Assembly: GCA_037200975.1 (NCBI GenBank)
Contig: JBBCGI010000001.1
Location: 4,051,716 to 4,115,715 of the forward strand
Length of the DNA stretch: 64,000 nucleotides
Source: Pseudomonadota bacterium
Lineage (GTDB): Bacteria > Pseudomonadota > Gammaproteobacteria > Steroidobacterales > Steroidobacteraceae
Direction of reading: 5' to 3'
Below the pieces are notes generated by a model, which searched no databases, had not been told where the DNA came from, and saw only the letters and a list, made by a program, of their open reading frames with translations. Within the stretch, counting starts at the first letter, position 1; each line of letters opens with the position of its first letter. Below are positions 8,254 to 18,728 of the stretch, in pieces. The position numbers and the translations under genes were made by a program.

Positions 8254-9887
8254 GCACGGTTGAAGTAAAAGTCCCCGACATGGGGAATTTCGAGTCGGTG
8301 ACCGTCATCGACGTGCTGGTCAAGCCGGGCGACGTCATCGACATCGATACGCCGCTGGTCACGCTCGAGACCGACAAGGCCACGATGGACGTGCCGTCCA
8401 CGGTGAAGGGCGTCGTCGAGAAGGTGCACGTCGCGAAGGGCGGTTCCGTCGCAGCCGGCGCGCTGATCGTCAGCGTGAAATCCGACGCAGCTTCGAGCGC
8501 CGCCACGCCCGCCGCGGCTCCGCCTCCTGCCGCGACGAAAGCCGCGGCGCCGCCGGCCAGCGCCGCGCCCGCGCCGGCTCCCGCGGTCATCGGTTCGATC
8601 GACGTGCGCGTGCCCGACATGGGCAGCTTCGATTCCGTGGCCGTCATCGACGTGCTCGTGAAGCCCGGCGATACGGTCGATTTCGACACGCCACTCGCCA
8701 CGCTCGAGACGGACAAGGCCACGATGGACGTCCCGTCCACGGCCAAAGGCGTGGTCGAGAAAGTGCATGTCGCCAAGGGTGGCAAGCTGTCGCCCGGCGC
8801 GCTGGTCGTCACGGTGAAAGGCGTTTCCGTCGCGGCTCCCGCAGCCGCGGCAAAGCCTGCGGCCGCCGCGGCGCCTGAAAAGCCGGCATCTATCGCCAGG
8901 CCAGCCGCGCCGCAAGGCGTCCAGCAGGTGCTGGCACCGGCGCGCGGCGGATTGCCACCCGTCGACGAAGCCAGCTTCGGCGCGGCGCATGGCTCGCCTT
9001 CGGTGCGCAAATTTGCCCGTGAGCTCGGCGTGAATCTCGGCAGCGTGCGCGGCAGCGGCGAGAAGGGCCGCATCCTGCTCGACGACGTGAAGGCCTTCGT
9101 GAAGCTGGTGATGTCGGGCGGTGGCCCGGTCGCCGCGGCTCCCGCGCTGCCGAAGGCACACAACTACGACGCGTCCGCCTTCGGTGAGGTCGAGATCAAG
9201 CCGCTGAACCGCGTGCAGAAGATCTCCGGGCCTCGTCTGCAGGCGGCGTGGATCAACATCCCGCACGTCACGCAGTTCGACGAGTCGGACATCACCGAGC
9301 TCGAGAAACTTCGTGGCACGCTCAAGGAAAAAGCCGCCGCCGCGGGCGTCAAGGTGACGCCGCTGGCGTTCATCGTCCAGGCGGCGGTGCGCGCGATGCG
9401 CGAGTTCCCGACGCTGAACAGCCAGCTCGATGACGCGGGCCAGAACCTGGTGCTCAAGAAATTCTTCAACGTCGGCTTCGCGGCCGACACGCCGAACGGC
9501 CTGCTCGTGCCCGTGATCAAGGGCGCCGACAAGCTGGACGTGTTCGCGGTCGCCAAGGCGCTCGGCGACCTCAGCGCGAAGGCGCGCGACGGCAAACTAC
9601 CCGGCGCCGACATGCAGGGCGCGGGATTCACGATCTCGAGCCTGGGCGGCATCGGCGGCACGATGTTCACGCCGATCATCAATTCACCCGAGGTGGCCAT
9701 CCTCGGTGTGTCGAAGTCCGCGATGAAACCCGTCTGGGACGGCAAGCAGTTCGCGCCGCGATTGCTGCTGCCGCTGTCGTTCTCGTACGACCATCGCGTC
9801 ATCGACGGCGCGCTCGGCGCGCGCATCGCGAAGTTCCTCGCGGATACGCTCGCGAAACCCGCCGATCTCGTCGGGGCGATGTCGTGA
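8250..9887 (+). CDS. aceF: Dihydrolipoamide acetyltransferase (PDH E2), two lipoyl domains
   Basis: Core of the pyruvate dehydrogenase complex. Domain order: lipoyl 1 (residues about 3-75, lipoyl-Lys43 in ETDKATM), Ala/Pro linker, lipoyl 2 (about 115-190, Lys156), a second linker, a peripheral-subunit-binding domain (SVRKFARELGV...GSGEKGRIL, about 250-290), and the catalytic acetyltransferase domain ending with SYDHRVIDGALG, which holds the active-site His and Asp. The 545 residues are consistent with a two-lipoyl enzyme. The two lipoyl modules are very alike at the DNA level (8358-8443 and 8697-8782). It overlaps aceE and lpdA by 4 bases each. Confidence 0.98.
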   Translation: MSTVEVKVPDMGNFESVTVIDVLVKPGDVIDIDTPLVTLETDKATMDVPSTVKGVVEKVHVAKGGSVAAGALIVSVKSDAASSAATPAAAPPPAATKAAAPPASAAPAPAPAVIGSIDVRVPDMGSFDSVAVIDVLVKPGDTVDFDTPLATLETDKATMDVPSTAKGVVEKVHVAKGGKLSPGALVVTVKGVSVAAPAAAAKPAAAAAPEKPASIARPAAPQGVQQVLAPARGGLPPVDEASFGAAHGSPSVRKFARELGVNLGSVRGSGEKGRILLDDVKAFVKLVMSGGGPVAAAPALPKAHNYDASAFGEVEIKPLNRVQKISGPRLQAAWINIPHVTQFDESDITELEKLRGTLKEKAAAAGVKVTPLAFIVQAAVRAMREFPTLNSQLDDAGQNLVLKKFFNVGFAADTPNGLLVPVIKGADKLDVFAVAKALGDLSAKARDGKLPGADMQGAGFTISSLGGIGGTMFTPIINSPEVAILGVSKSAMKPVWDGKQFAPRLLLPLSFSYDHRVIDGALGARIAKFLADTLAKPADLVGAMS

Positions 9888-11686
9888 GCCGGATCGACCT
9901 GACCGTTCCCGACCTCGGCAATTTCGACGAGGTCGCCGTGGTCGACGTGCTCGTCAAAGTCGGCGACGTGATCGAAGTCGAGACGCCGCTGGTCACGCTC
10001 GAAACCGACAAGGCGACGATGGATGTGCCGTCCACCGCCGCGGGCACCGTCACGGAAGTGCTGGTGCAGAAGGGTGGCAAGATCGCCAAGGGCGGATTGA
10101 TCGCGCGTGTGGAAGGGACCGAGGCGGCCAAACCCGCGGCGCCAGCGCCGGCGAAAGCTGCCGCCGCGCCGGCCACGAAGACGCCTGCACCCGCACCCGC
10201 CGCCGCGCCTGCACGCACCGCGTCGCCGCCTCCGGCTCCCAAGCCGTCGAAGCCGCTCAAATCCGACGTCCCGCACGATCGCGAAACACAGTTGCTGGTG
10301 CTGGGCGCGGGGCCCGGCGGGTATACCGCGGCATTCCGCGCGGCCGACCTCGGGCTCAAGGTCACGCTCGTGGAGCGCTGGCCCATGCTGGGGGGCGTGT
10401 GTCTCAACGTCGGCTGCATTCCATCCAAGGCACTGCTGCACGCGGCCAAGGTCATCGACGAGGTTGGTGAGATGAGCCGCCACGGCGTCGTGTACGGCGC
10501 GCCGCAGATCGATCTGCCGAAGCTGCTCGAATGGAAGAACAGCGTCGTCAAGAAGCTGGTCGGCGGCCTTTCGATGCTGGCGAAGCAGCGCAAGGTCGAA
10601 GTGGTGCAGGGCACGGGCAAGTTCGCGAGCCCGCATGTCGTCGAAGTCATCGGCCCGGATGGCAAGAGCCAGAAGATCCGCTTCGAGCAATGCATCATCG
10701 CGGCCGGTTCGGAACCCATCAAACTACCGTTCATCCCCGACGATCCGCGCGTCATCGATTCCACCGGCGCGCTCGAGCTCGGCGGCGTGCCGCAGCGGCT
10801 GCTGGTGATCGGCGGCGGCATCATCGGCCTGGAAATGGCCACCGTGTACGCCGCGCTCGGCGCGAAACTTTCGGTGGTCGAGCTCACCGGGCAGCTGATG
10901 CCGGGCGCCGATCCGGATCTCGTCAAGCCGCTCGAGAAACGTCTCAAGGCGCGCTACGAGCAGATCCTGCTCAACACCAAAGTGACCGGCTGCACGGCGA
11001 AACCCGAAGGCCTCGCCGTGGAATTCGAAGACGCCAGCGGCAAACGCACCGATGTCTTCGATCGCGTGCTGGTGGCCGTCGGCCGCAGCGCCAACGGCAA
11101 GCGGCTCAATCTCGAGTCGGCCGACATCGACGTGAGCGACCGCGGTGTCATCCCGGTCGACAAGCAGATGCGCACCAACCTGCCGCATGTGTTCGCGATC
11201 GGCGATCTCGTGCCGGGTCCGATGCTGGCTCACAAGGCCATGCATGAGGCCAAGGTGGCGGCCGAAGTCGCCGCGGGCCAGAAGAGTTATTTCGACGCGC
11301 GCGTGATTCCGTCGGTTGCGTACACAGATCCGGAAGTGGCCTGGGTGGGCCTCACGGAAACCGATGCCAAGAAGAACGGCACGGCCTACAAGAAGGGCCA
11401 GTTCCCGTGGGCGGCGAGCGGCCGATCGCTGGCGCTGGGCCGCGACGAGGGTTTCAGCAAGCTGCTGTTCGACCCGGCGACGCATCGTGTGCTCGGAGGC
11501 GGCATGGTCGGGCCGAACGCGGGTGAGCTGGTCGCCGAAGTGGCGCTGGCCATCGAGATGGGCGCGGATGCGGCCGACATTGGCCTCACGATCCATCCGC
11601 ATCCGACGCTGTCGGAGACGGTGGCGCTGTCAGCCGAGGCGTTCGAAGGAACGCTCACGGACCTCTACATTCCGAAACGCGCCTGA
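9884..11686 (+). CDS. lpdA: Dihydrolipoamide dehydrogenase (PDH E3) with N-terminal lipoyl domain
   Basis: Re-oxidises dihydrolipoamide with NAD+. Most E3 enzymes have about 470 residues; this one has 600 because a lipoyl domain (residues 1-80, Lys43 in ETDKATM) and an Ala/Pro linker (about 82-128) precede the flavoprotein. The flavoprotein has the FAD motif LGAGPGGYTAA, the redox disulfide in CLNVGC, the NAD motif IGGGIIGLEMA, and the C-terminal HPHPTLSE with the His-Glu pair. A GTG start overlaps the aceF stop in a GTGA. Lipoyl-E3 fusions are known in other proteobacteria. The gene ends 4 bases from the convergent hypothetical gene. Confidence 0.97.
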   Translation: MSRIDLTVPDLGNFDEVAVVDVLVKVGDVIEVETPLVTLETDKATMDVPSTAAGTVTEVLVQKGGKIAKGGLIARVEGTEAAKPAAPAPAKAAAAPATKTPAPAPAAAPARTASPPPAPKPSKPLKSDVPHDRETQLLVLGAGPGGYTAAFRAADLGLKVTLVERWPMLGGVCLNVGCIPSKALLHAAKVIDEVGEMSRHGVVYGAPQIDLPKLLEWKNSVVKKLVGGLSMLAKQRKVEVVQGTGKFASPHVVEVIGPDGKSQKIRFEQCIIAAGSEPIKLPFIPDDPRVIDSTGALELGGVPQRLLVIGGGIIGLEMATVYAALGAKLSVVELTGQLMPGADPDLVKPLEKRLKARYEQILLNTKVTGCTAKPEGLAVEFEDASGKRTDVFDRVLVAVGRSANGKRLNLESADIDVSDRGVIPVDKQMRTNLPHVFAIGDLVPGPMLAHKAMHEAKVAAEVAAGQKSYFDARVIPSVAYTDPEVAWVGLTETDAKKNGTAYKKGQFPWAASGRSLALGRDEGFSKLLFDPATHRVLGGGMVGPNAGELVAEVALAIEMGADAADIGLTIHPHPTLSETVALSAEAFEGTLTDLYIPKRA

Positions 11687-11690
11687 ACGG

Positions 11691-12449
11691 TCAGAGCGTG
11701 TGGGCGGTGGGCGCGGCGGCGGTCAGTTCGCTGGTCGGCGCGGCACCGAACGCGTAGTCGACGATCACGCGCACGGCCAGTGTGTCGTCGACGCTCCAGT
11801 TCGAAACATCGAGGCACACCGAGCGCTGATCGGCGCTGACCGGCGATTCATTGGCTGCGGCACCGATGTGCAAGCTGCCGAGCGTGGGCGCTCCGGCATC
11901 GCGCTCCAGCCAGGCAGACTCGCTCCTGGGCACGCGCGCCTGGACCCGGATATCGGCGATGCGCGCCGCCGACGGAATGGCGGCGCACAGGGCGATGGCC
12001 TGGGCAGTACGTTCGCTGCAGGAAACCGGACCGACTTCGTCGGGCTGTGAGGCGATCCGGCAGGGCGGCAATTGCGCGAGCGACTCGGCCGACCCGGTCT
12101 CTCCATTACGCGCCGGGATCGTGCTGCCGCTGGCGCCAGTCGCGTCCGGGTTCGCGGCCTCGGCCTGCTGCCGCTGCAGCGCGGAGAATTCGGCGAATTG
12201 TTTGGCGAGCGTGGCTTCCATCGTGGCGCGCATCTCTTCCTTGGCGCTGACCGCGCGCAACGCCGACCAGGCATAACCGCCGACGATGCAGCCGATCATC
12301 AACGCGACGGTTGCGAGCAAGGAACGCAGGCGCTTTTTCTTCGGCCGCGTTTCGCTCGGCGCGCGATTGCGGACCAGCTGGAAAATGGCCGTGAGCATGG
12401 TGGCGAGCGCGCCGATGATGGCGGCGATAATGGTTTCGGAAATACCCAT
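11691..12449 (-). CDS. Hypothetical protein with two N-terminal membrane segments
   Basis: A 252-residue protein I do not recognise. Residues about 3-25 and 43-62 are hydrophobic and separated by a Lys/Arg-rich cytoplasmic loop (RPKKKRLR). They are followed by a short coiled-coil stretch (about 68-98) and a soluble, probably periplasmic, domain with three to four Cys residues and a predicted beta-rich C-terminal part (about 125-240). The ATG at 12449 follows GAGGTTTCC and is preferred to an in-frame codon 18 bases upstream. It is convergent with lpdA. Function unknown. Confidence 0.7.
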   Translation of the reverse strand: MGISETIIAAIIGALATMLTAIFQLVRNRAPSETRPKKKRLRSLLATVALMIGCIVGGYAWSALRAVSAKEEMRATMEATLAKQFAEFSALQRQQAEAANPDATGASGSTIPARNGETGSAESLAQLPPCRIASQPDEVGPVSCSERTAQAIALCAAIPSAARIADIRVQARVPRSESAWLERDAGAPTLGSLHIGAAANESPVSADQRSVCLDVSNWSVDDTLAVRVIVDYAFGAAPTSELTAAAPTAHTL

Positions 12450-12578
12450 CGGAAACCTCAAAAACAAGCGCGCGGCCAGTGTAGACCGGCGCTTTCCCGC
12501 GGCAGCGCGGGGCCTTTCGGCAGTGGGTACTGGTTCACACTTCGTGGAGCGCCCGTGTGTGGCGCGGTGCCGGACGCG

Positions 12579-13007
12579 TCAGGCGAGGGTCCGCAGCCTC
12601 TCGAGATAGGCGTTTTCGTCGGGCGGTTTGCCCGCTCGTTGCGCTTCCCACAGCGCTTCGGCGAGCTTCTCCAGCATGAGATGTTCGGCCTCGTGCGCTC
12701 CGCCGTACTTGGCGGCGAGTTTCGCGTGTATTTCGGAGATTCCGGCCGGGCGGTTGGTCGCCACCTGTTCGCGGATCGCGAGGTGCAGGCCCATGTGCAG
12801 CCAGGGGTTGAGCTGGCCGGAGCGCGGTGAGTAGTTAGCAAGGTCGGCCGCCGCGGATTCCACGATGACGTGGTATTCCGGGTGTTCCGAAATGATCGCG
12901 ACGATCTGTTTGTCCAGCGGCGAGAGCGTGTGCTGGCCCTTGTACCTGCGCCATGCCGCGCGATAGGACTCGCGCAGCTGGTCGCGCGATTGACCGGCGA
13001 AGATCAT
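12579..13007 (-). CDS. DUF1841 family protein
   Basis: A 142-residue soluble protein of the DUF1841 family: MIFAGQSRDQLRESYR at the N terminus, NPWLHMGLHLAIREQ in the middle, and AEHLMLEKLAEALWEAQR near the end. The conserved His residues in the middle (HMGLHL and AHEAEHLM) could bind a metal, which is inference. The ATG at 13007 overlaps the nth stop (ATGA), so the two are coupled; DUF1841 genes often follow nth in gammaproteobacteria. The role is unknown. A longer in-frame reading up to 13106 lies inside nth and is not used. Confidence 0.88.
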   Translation of the reverse strand: MIFAGQSRDQLRESYRAAWRRYKGQHTLSPLDKQIVAIISEHPEYHVIVESAAADLANYSPRSGQLNPWLHMGLHLAIREQVATNRPAGISEIHAKLAAKYGGAHEAEHLMLEKLAEALWEAQRAGKPPDENAYLERLRTLA

Positions 13008-13663
13008 GGAGTCCGGCCCGCGGCCGCGATTATCTTGCGTCGCAAGGGGTATTCGCACATATCGTTGACTAGGCACCTGTCGCATGCGGGTTTCAGCGCC
13101 TTGCAAACGTAGCGGCCATGCAGGATGAGCCAGTGATGAGCGTCATGAGCGAATTCCCCGGGCGTAAATTTGAGCAGCGCATCTTCCACGTCCCTAGGTG
13201 TTTTCCCCGGCGCAAGCCGCGTGCGATTGGCGACGCGAAAGATGTGTGTGTCGACCGCTATTGTCGGCTCTCCGAAGATTGTGTTGAGGACCACGTTCGC
13301 AGTTTTGCGACCCACTCCCGGTAAAGCTTCGAGGGACTCGCGCGTGCGGGGTACTTCGCCGCCGTGTTCGTCGGCGATTGCCGACGCCGTGGCAATCACG
13401 TTTTTCGCCTTGGCCTTCCACAGACCGATCGTCCGGATGTACTGCGAAAGTTTTTCCGCGCCGAGGTCGGCGATCGCGCGCGGCGTGCGCGCGACCGGGA
13501 AGAGCTTACGGGTAACCGCATTTACGCTCTTGTCCGTGGCCTGTGCGGAAAGGATGACCGCGACGAGCAGTTCGAACGGCGTCTCGTATTCGAGCTCCGT
13601 GGTCGGATGCGGATTGGCCACGCGGAACCGTTCGAAGATCACGCGGCGCTTGGCTGCATTCAT
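13004..13663 (-). CDS. nth: Endonuclease III
   Basis: Base-excision DNA glycosylase and AP lyase for oxidised pyrimidines. The 219 residues from the ATG at 13663 (MNAAKRRVIF) match the family. Visible: LLVAVILSAQATDKSVN, the helix-hairpin-helix LPGVGRKTANVVLN with the catalytic Lys, the Asp of AVDTHIFRVANR, and the C-terminal 4Fe-4S cluster cysteines (CKALKPACDRCLVNDMC). The upstream in-frame extension to 13789 overlaps rsxB and lacks family similarity. It lies between rsxB and the DUF1841 gene on one strand. Confidence 0.97.
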   Translation of the reverse strand: MNAAKRRVIFERFRVANPHPTTELEYETPFELLVAVILSAQATDKSVNAVTRKLFPVARTPRAIADLGAEKLSQYIRTIGLWKAKAKNVIATASAIADEHGGEVPRTRESLEALPGVGRKTANVVLNTIFGEPTIAVDTHIFRVANRTRLAPGKTPRDVEDALLKFTPGEFAHDAHHWLILHGRYVCKALKPACDRCLVNDMCEYPLRRKIIAAAGRTP

Positions 13664-13688
13664 GGGCGGGTTTTCATTGCCGGGGGTT

Positions 13689-14243
13689 TCACGGCGCCGG
13701 CCGCGCACCGCGCTTCTTGGCGGCGAGCGTGGCGGCGCGTTCCGCCGCGCGCCGCGCGATGCGTTCGTTGTGGGCGTGATAACGCGCACGGGAATCTTCC
13801 GCCGGCGGCAGCGTGAGCGTGCGCAGCGGACTTCCGAGCAGCGGAATCATCACGATGCAATCCACCGGGCACGGCGCGACACAGAGCTCGCAGCCCGTGC
13901 ACAGCTCCGCGATGACGGTGTGCATGCGGCGCGGCGCGCCGGCGATCGCGTCGACCGGGCAGGGTGGCAGACATTTGGTGCAGCCGATGCAGCGAGCTTC
14001 GTCGATGAATGCGACGGTGGGCGCGGCTTCGAGGCCGTTGTCCTTGTTGAGCTGCCGCGGTTCGCGCGCGAGCAACTGCGCCAGCGCGACGATCGTTTCC
14101 GTGCCACCCGGCGGGCACTGGTTGATGTCGGCGTCGCCGCTCGCGACGGCCTCGGCGTACGGCATGCAGCCCGAGTACCCGCAGCGCGTGCATTGAGTCT
14201 GCGGCAGCAGGCGATCGATCGCGACAGCCAGCGCGTCGGACAT
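13689..14243 (-). CDS. rsxB: RnfB/RsxB-like ferredoxin, orphan and soluble
   Basis: A 184-residue iron-sulfur protein of the RnfB family. Residues 1-60 hold the Fe-S domain (CTRCGYSGC and the later CPPGG). Two ferredoxin 4Fe-4S motifs follow: [14 protein letters not shown] and [14 protein letters not shown]. The C-terminal 50 residues are basic and Ala-rich. True RnfB has an N-terminal membrane helix, which is absent here, and none of rnfA, C, D, G or E is nearby. It therefore probably acts as a soluble electron carrier rather than in a Rnf pump. It is placed between metG and nth, like the Nth-linked RnfB genes seen in E. coli-type rsx clusters. Confidence 0.88.
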   Translation of the reverse strand: MSDALAVAIDRLLPQTQCTRCGYSGCMPYAEAVASGDADINQCPPGGTETIVALAQLLAREPRQLNKDNGLEAAPTVAFIDEARCIGCTKCLPPCPVDAIAGAPRRMHTVIAELCTGCELCVAPCPVDCIVMIPLLGSPLRTLTLPPAEDSRARYHAHNERIARRAAERAATLAAKKRGARPAP

Positions 14244-14250
14244 CGCCGCC

Positions 14251-16296
<2,046 letters not shown>

Positions 16297-16369
16297 TGGA
16301 ACAGTGGGTCCGTTGAAAGGCCCGCAAGTATAGACGAGGCGGCACAGCCTCCCTACACGGAGGAACTCG

Positions 16370-17431
16370 CTAGCCTTGATCCTTGACGGGCTCGAACTTC
16401 GACTTGCTTATGCCCTTTTTATAGGCTTCCTTGCCCGTGATCAGCCGCTGGTTCAGCAACGCTTCGATGGCGCTGTCCATGGTGCGCATGCCGTGCTGGC
16501 TGCCCGACTGCATGGTGGTTTCGAGCTGATCGAGTTTGCCCTGGCGGATGAGGTTCGACACCGCCGGCGTGTTCACCAGGATCTCGAGCGCTGCCACGCG
16601 GCCGCTCTTATCCGCCTTCTGCAGCAGCTGTTGGGAGACGACACCGCGCAACGAGGTCGACAACATCGTGCGCACGTGACTTTGTTTGTCGGAAGGGAAC
16701 ACGTTGATCATGCGGTCGACGGTGGGCGCCGCGCCGTTGGTATGCAGCGTGCCCATCACGAGGATGCCCATCTCCGCGGCGGTGACCGCAATGCTGATGG
16801 TTTCGTAGTCGCGCAACTCGCCGACCAGCACGACGTCCGGGTCTTCGCGCAGGCCGGATTGCAGCGCGGTGGCGAAGCCCTTGGTATGCACGCCGACTTC
16901 GCGCTGGCTGATCAGGCATTGCTTGCGCCGGTGCACGAACTCGATCGGGTCTTCGATGGTGAGAATGTGGCCCTTCACCCGGCTGTTGATGTCGTCGATC
17001 ATCGCGGCGAGCGTCGTCGATTTGCCCGAACCGGTCTTGCCGGTCACCAGGATCAGGCCATTGTTCGCGCGGCACAAAGTGTAGATGGCGGGCGGCAGGT
17101 TGAGCTGCTCCATCGTCAGCGCCTTGGACGGAATGGCGCGCATCACCGCGCCCATGCCATTCAATTGCCGCATCACGTTGACGCGGAAGCGGCCGTATTC
17201 GCCCATGTTGTAGGCGAAGTCCGCGCCGTCGTGTTCCTCGAACCGCTTCACCGCGGTCTTCGGCATGATTTCGTACAACGTCTGCTGCACGAAATCCTTT
17301 TCCAGCCGTTCGGGGCGCAGCGGTTGCAGGTCGCCGTACAGGCGGATGCGCGGCGGATCGCCGGCGAGAAAGTGCAGGTCCGAGCCTTTTTTGCCCAGGA
17401 CTTCCTTGAGATATTCGTCGATGACGGGCAT
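16370..17431 (-). CDS. pilT: PilT-family type IV pilus retraction ATPase
   Basis: A 353-residue hexameric ATPase of the PilT/PilU family, which powers pilus disassembly at the inner-membrane base. Visible: N-terminal [12 protein letters not shown], Walker [13 protein letters not shown], the Asp box [12 protein letters not shown], Walker B with VVLVGELRD, the His box [15 protein letters not shown], and [13 protein letters not shown] in place of PilT's AIRNLIRE. The ATG at 17431 sits 11 bases after the stop of the paralogous ATPase. An in-frame reading as far as 18202 is a shadow of that paralogue. It scores by eye closer to PilT than PilU, but the T/U assignment of the pair is not certain. Confidence 0.9.
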   Translation of the reverse strand: MPVIDEYLKEVLGKKGSDLHFLAGDPPRIRLYGDLQPLRPERLEKDFVQQTLYEIMPKTAVKRFEEHDGADFAYNMGEYGRFRVNVMRQLNGMGAVMRAIPSKALTMEQLNLPPAIYTLCRANNGLILVTGKTGSGKSTTLAAMIDDINSRVKGHILTIEDPIEFVHRRKQCLISQREVGVHTKGFATALQSGLREDPDVVLVGELRDYETISIAVTAAEMGILVMGTLHTNGAAPTVDRMINVFPSDKQSHVRTMLSTSLRGVVSQQLLQKADKSGRVAALEILVNTPAVSNLIRQGKLDQLETTMQSGSQHGMRTMDSAIEALLNQRLITGKEAYKKGISKSKFEPVKDQG

Positions 17432-17442
17432 GTCGGCTCTAA

Positions 17443-18558
17443 CTACCCGCCGGCCGCTTGCGAGGTCGGCGACGTGACGTCGAGTTTGGGCATCAGCGAA
17501 GTGTCCGTCACGTAGCGCTGGAACGGACGGCGGTCGCTGGCATAGGTCACCGCGTCGTCGGGATCGATTTCCTTGCGTGACAGCGAGTCGAGCAGCGCCT
17601 GGTCCATGAGCTGCATGCCCAGATCCTTGCCGGTCATGATCTGGTTCGGAATCTGGTGCGTCTGGTCCGTCTGGATCAGCTTGGCGACCGCGCGGTTCAT
17701 CACCAGCGTTTCGCAGATGGCCTTGCGGCCGCGCGCGTCGGCGGTCTTGACCAGTATCTGCGTGACCACGGCCAGCAAGCTCTGCGACAGGAAGCTCTTG
17801 GTCTGCTCGCGCTCCTCGATGGGCAACGCGTCGATGATGCGATCGATGGTCTTGGATGCTGACGTGGTGTGCAACGTGCCGAGCACCAGGTGGCCGGTTT
17901 CGGCGGCGGTCATCGCCATCGAAATGGTCTCCGCGTCGCGCAATTCGCCGACCAGGATGACGTCCGGGTCTTCGCGCATCGCGGCGCGCACGCCCTCGGC
18001 GAACGATGGAATGTGCGTGCCGAGCTCCCGCTGGATCACCTGGCTGAGTTTGCTGCGATGGACGAATTCGATCGGATCTTCGAGCGAGATGATGTTGAGC
18101 CGGCGCGAAGTGTTCAGGTGATCGATCATCGCCGCGAGCGTGGTCGACTTGCCGGTGCCGGTGGCGCCGGTGACCAGCACCATGCCCTGGTGAAAGTCGC
18201 ACAGCTTCTTGACGATGGGGGGCAGCGCCAGTTTGTCGATGCTGGGAATATCCTGCGGAATGGCGCGGAACGTTGCGCCCAATCCGGTTTCCTTGCGGAA
18301 CACGTTGACGCGGAAGCGCCCGCCGTCGGCGGACACATACGAGAAGTCGAGGTCGTTGCCCTTGCCGAAGTACTCGTGCTGGTTCTTCGTGAAGATCTCG
18401 GTCAGGTAACTCTCGAGCTCCGCATCGCCGACATCGCGGAACTTGATGGGCATGAGGTCGCCATTCATGCGCAGCATGGGCGGCACGCCGACGGCCAGAT
18501 GCACGTCGGAGCAGCCCTGCTGCATGCCAAGCTTCAAGAAGGCGTCGATACGAGCCAA
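17443..18558 (-). CDS. Second PilT/PilU-family ATPase
   Basis: A 371-residue paralogue of the downstream ATPase. It has Walker A GATGTGKSTTLA, Asp box [12 protein letters not shown], Walker B VILVGELRDAET and His box LGTLHTTSASKTIDR. The C terminus is longer than PilT's and ends in a Pro/Ser/Gly tail. The PilT AIRNLIRE motif is replaced by AVAKLIQTD, which suggests a PilU-like accessory role. TTG is the likely start, 9 bases after GAGGA. The 170-base gap to the kinase upstream could hold a promoter, but none is clear. It is probably cotranscribed with the 353-residue paralogue. Confidence 0.88.
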   Translation of the reverse strand: MARIDAFLKLGMQQGCSDVHLAVGVPPMLRMNGDLMPIKFRDVGDAELESYLTEIFTKNQHEYFGKGNDLDFSYVSADGGRFRVNVFRKETGLGATFRAIPQDIPSIDKLALPPIVKKLCDFHQGMVLVTGATGTGKSTTLAAMIDHLNTSRRLNIISLEDPIEFVHRSKLSQVIQRELGTHIPSFAEGVRAAMREDPDVILVGELRDAETISMAMTAAETGHLVLGTLHTTSASKTIDRIIDALPIEEREQTKSFLSQSLLAVVTQILVKTADARGRKAICETLVMNRAVAKLIQTDQTHQIPNQIMTGKDLGMQLMDQALLDSLSRKEIDPDDAVTYASDRRPFQRYVTDTSLMPKLDVTSPTSQAAGG

Positions 18559-18728
18559 GCGGCTAATTCCTCAAGGTTTTCGGGGCTCACCCAAGCATGC
18601 GACGGTGAGCGGGGCGCCCAGTGTGACGCAGTGCGCGATTCTTCGCGAGCCGCGTCCGGGGAAAGTCGGCGGAAGGGCAATAGTGAGGCCTGTTGCTCAG
18701 GGTCGGGCCCGCCGCCCGGCCGAGCGAA

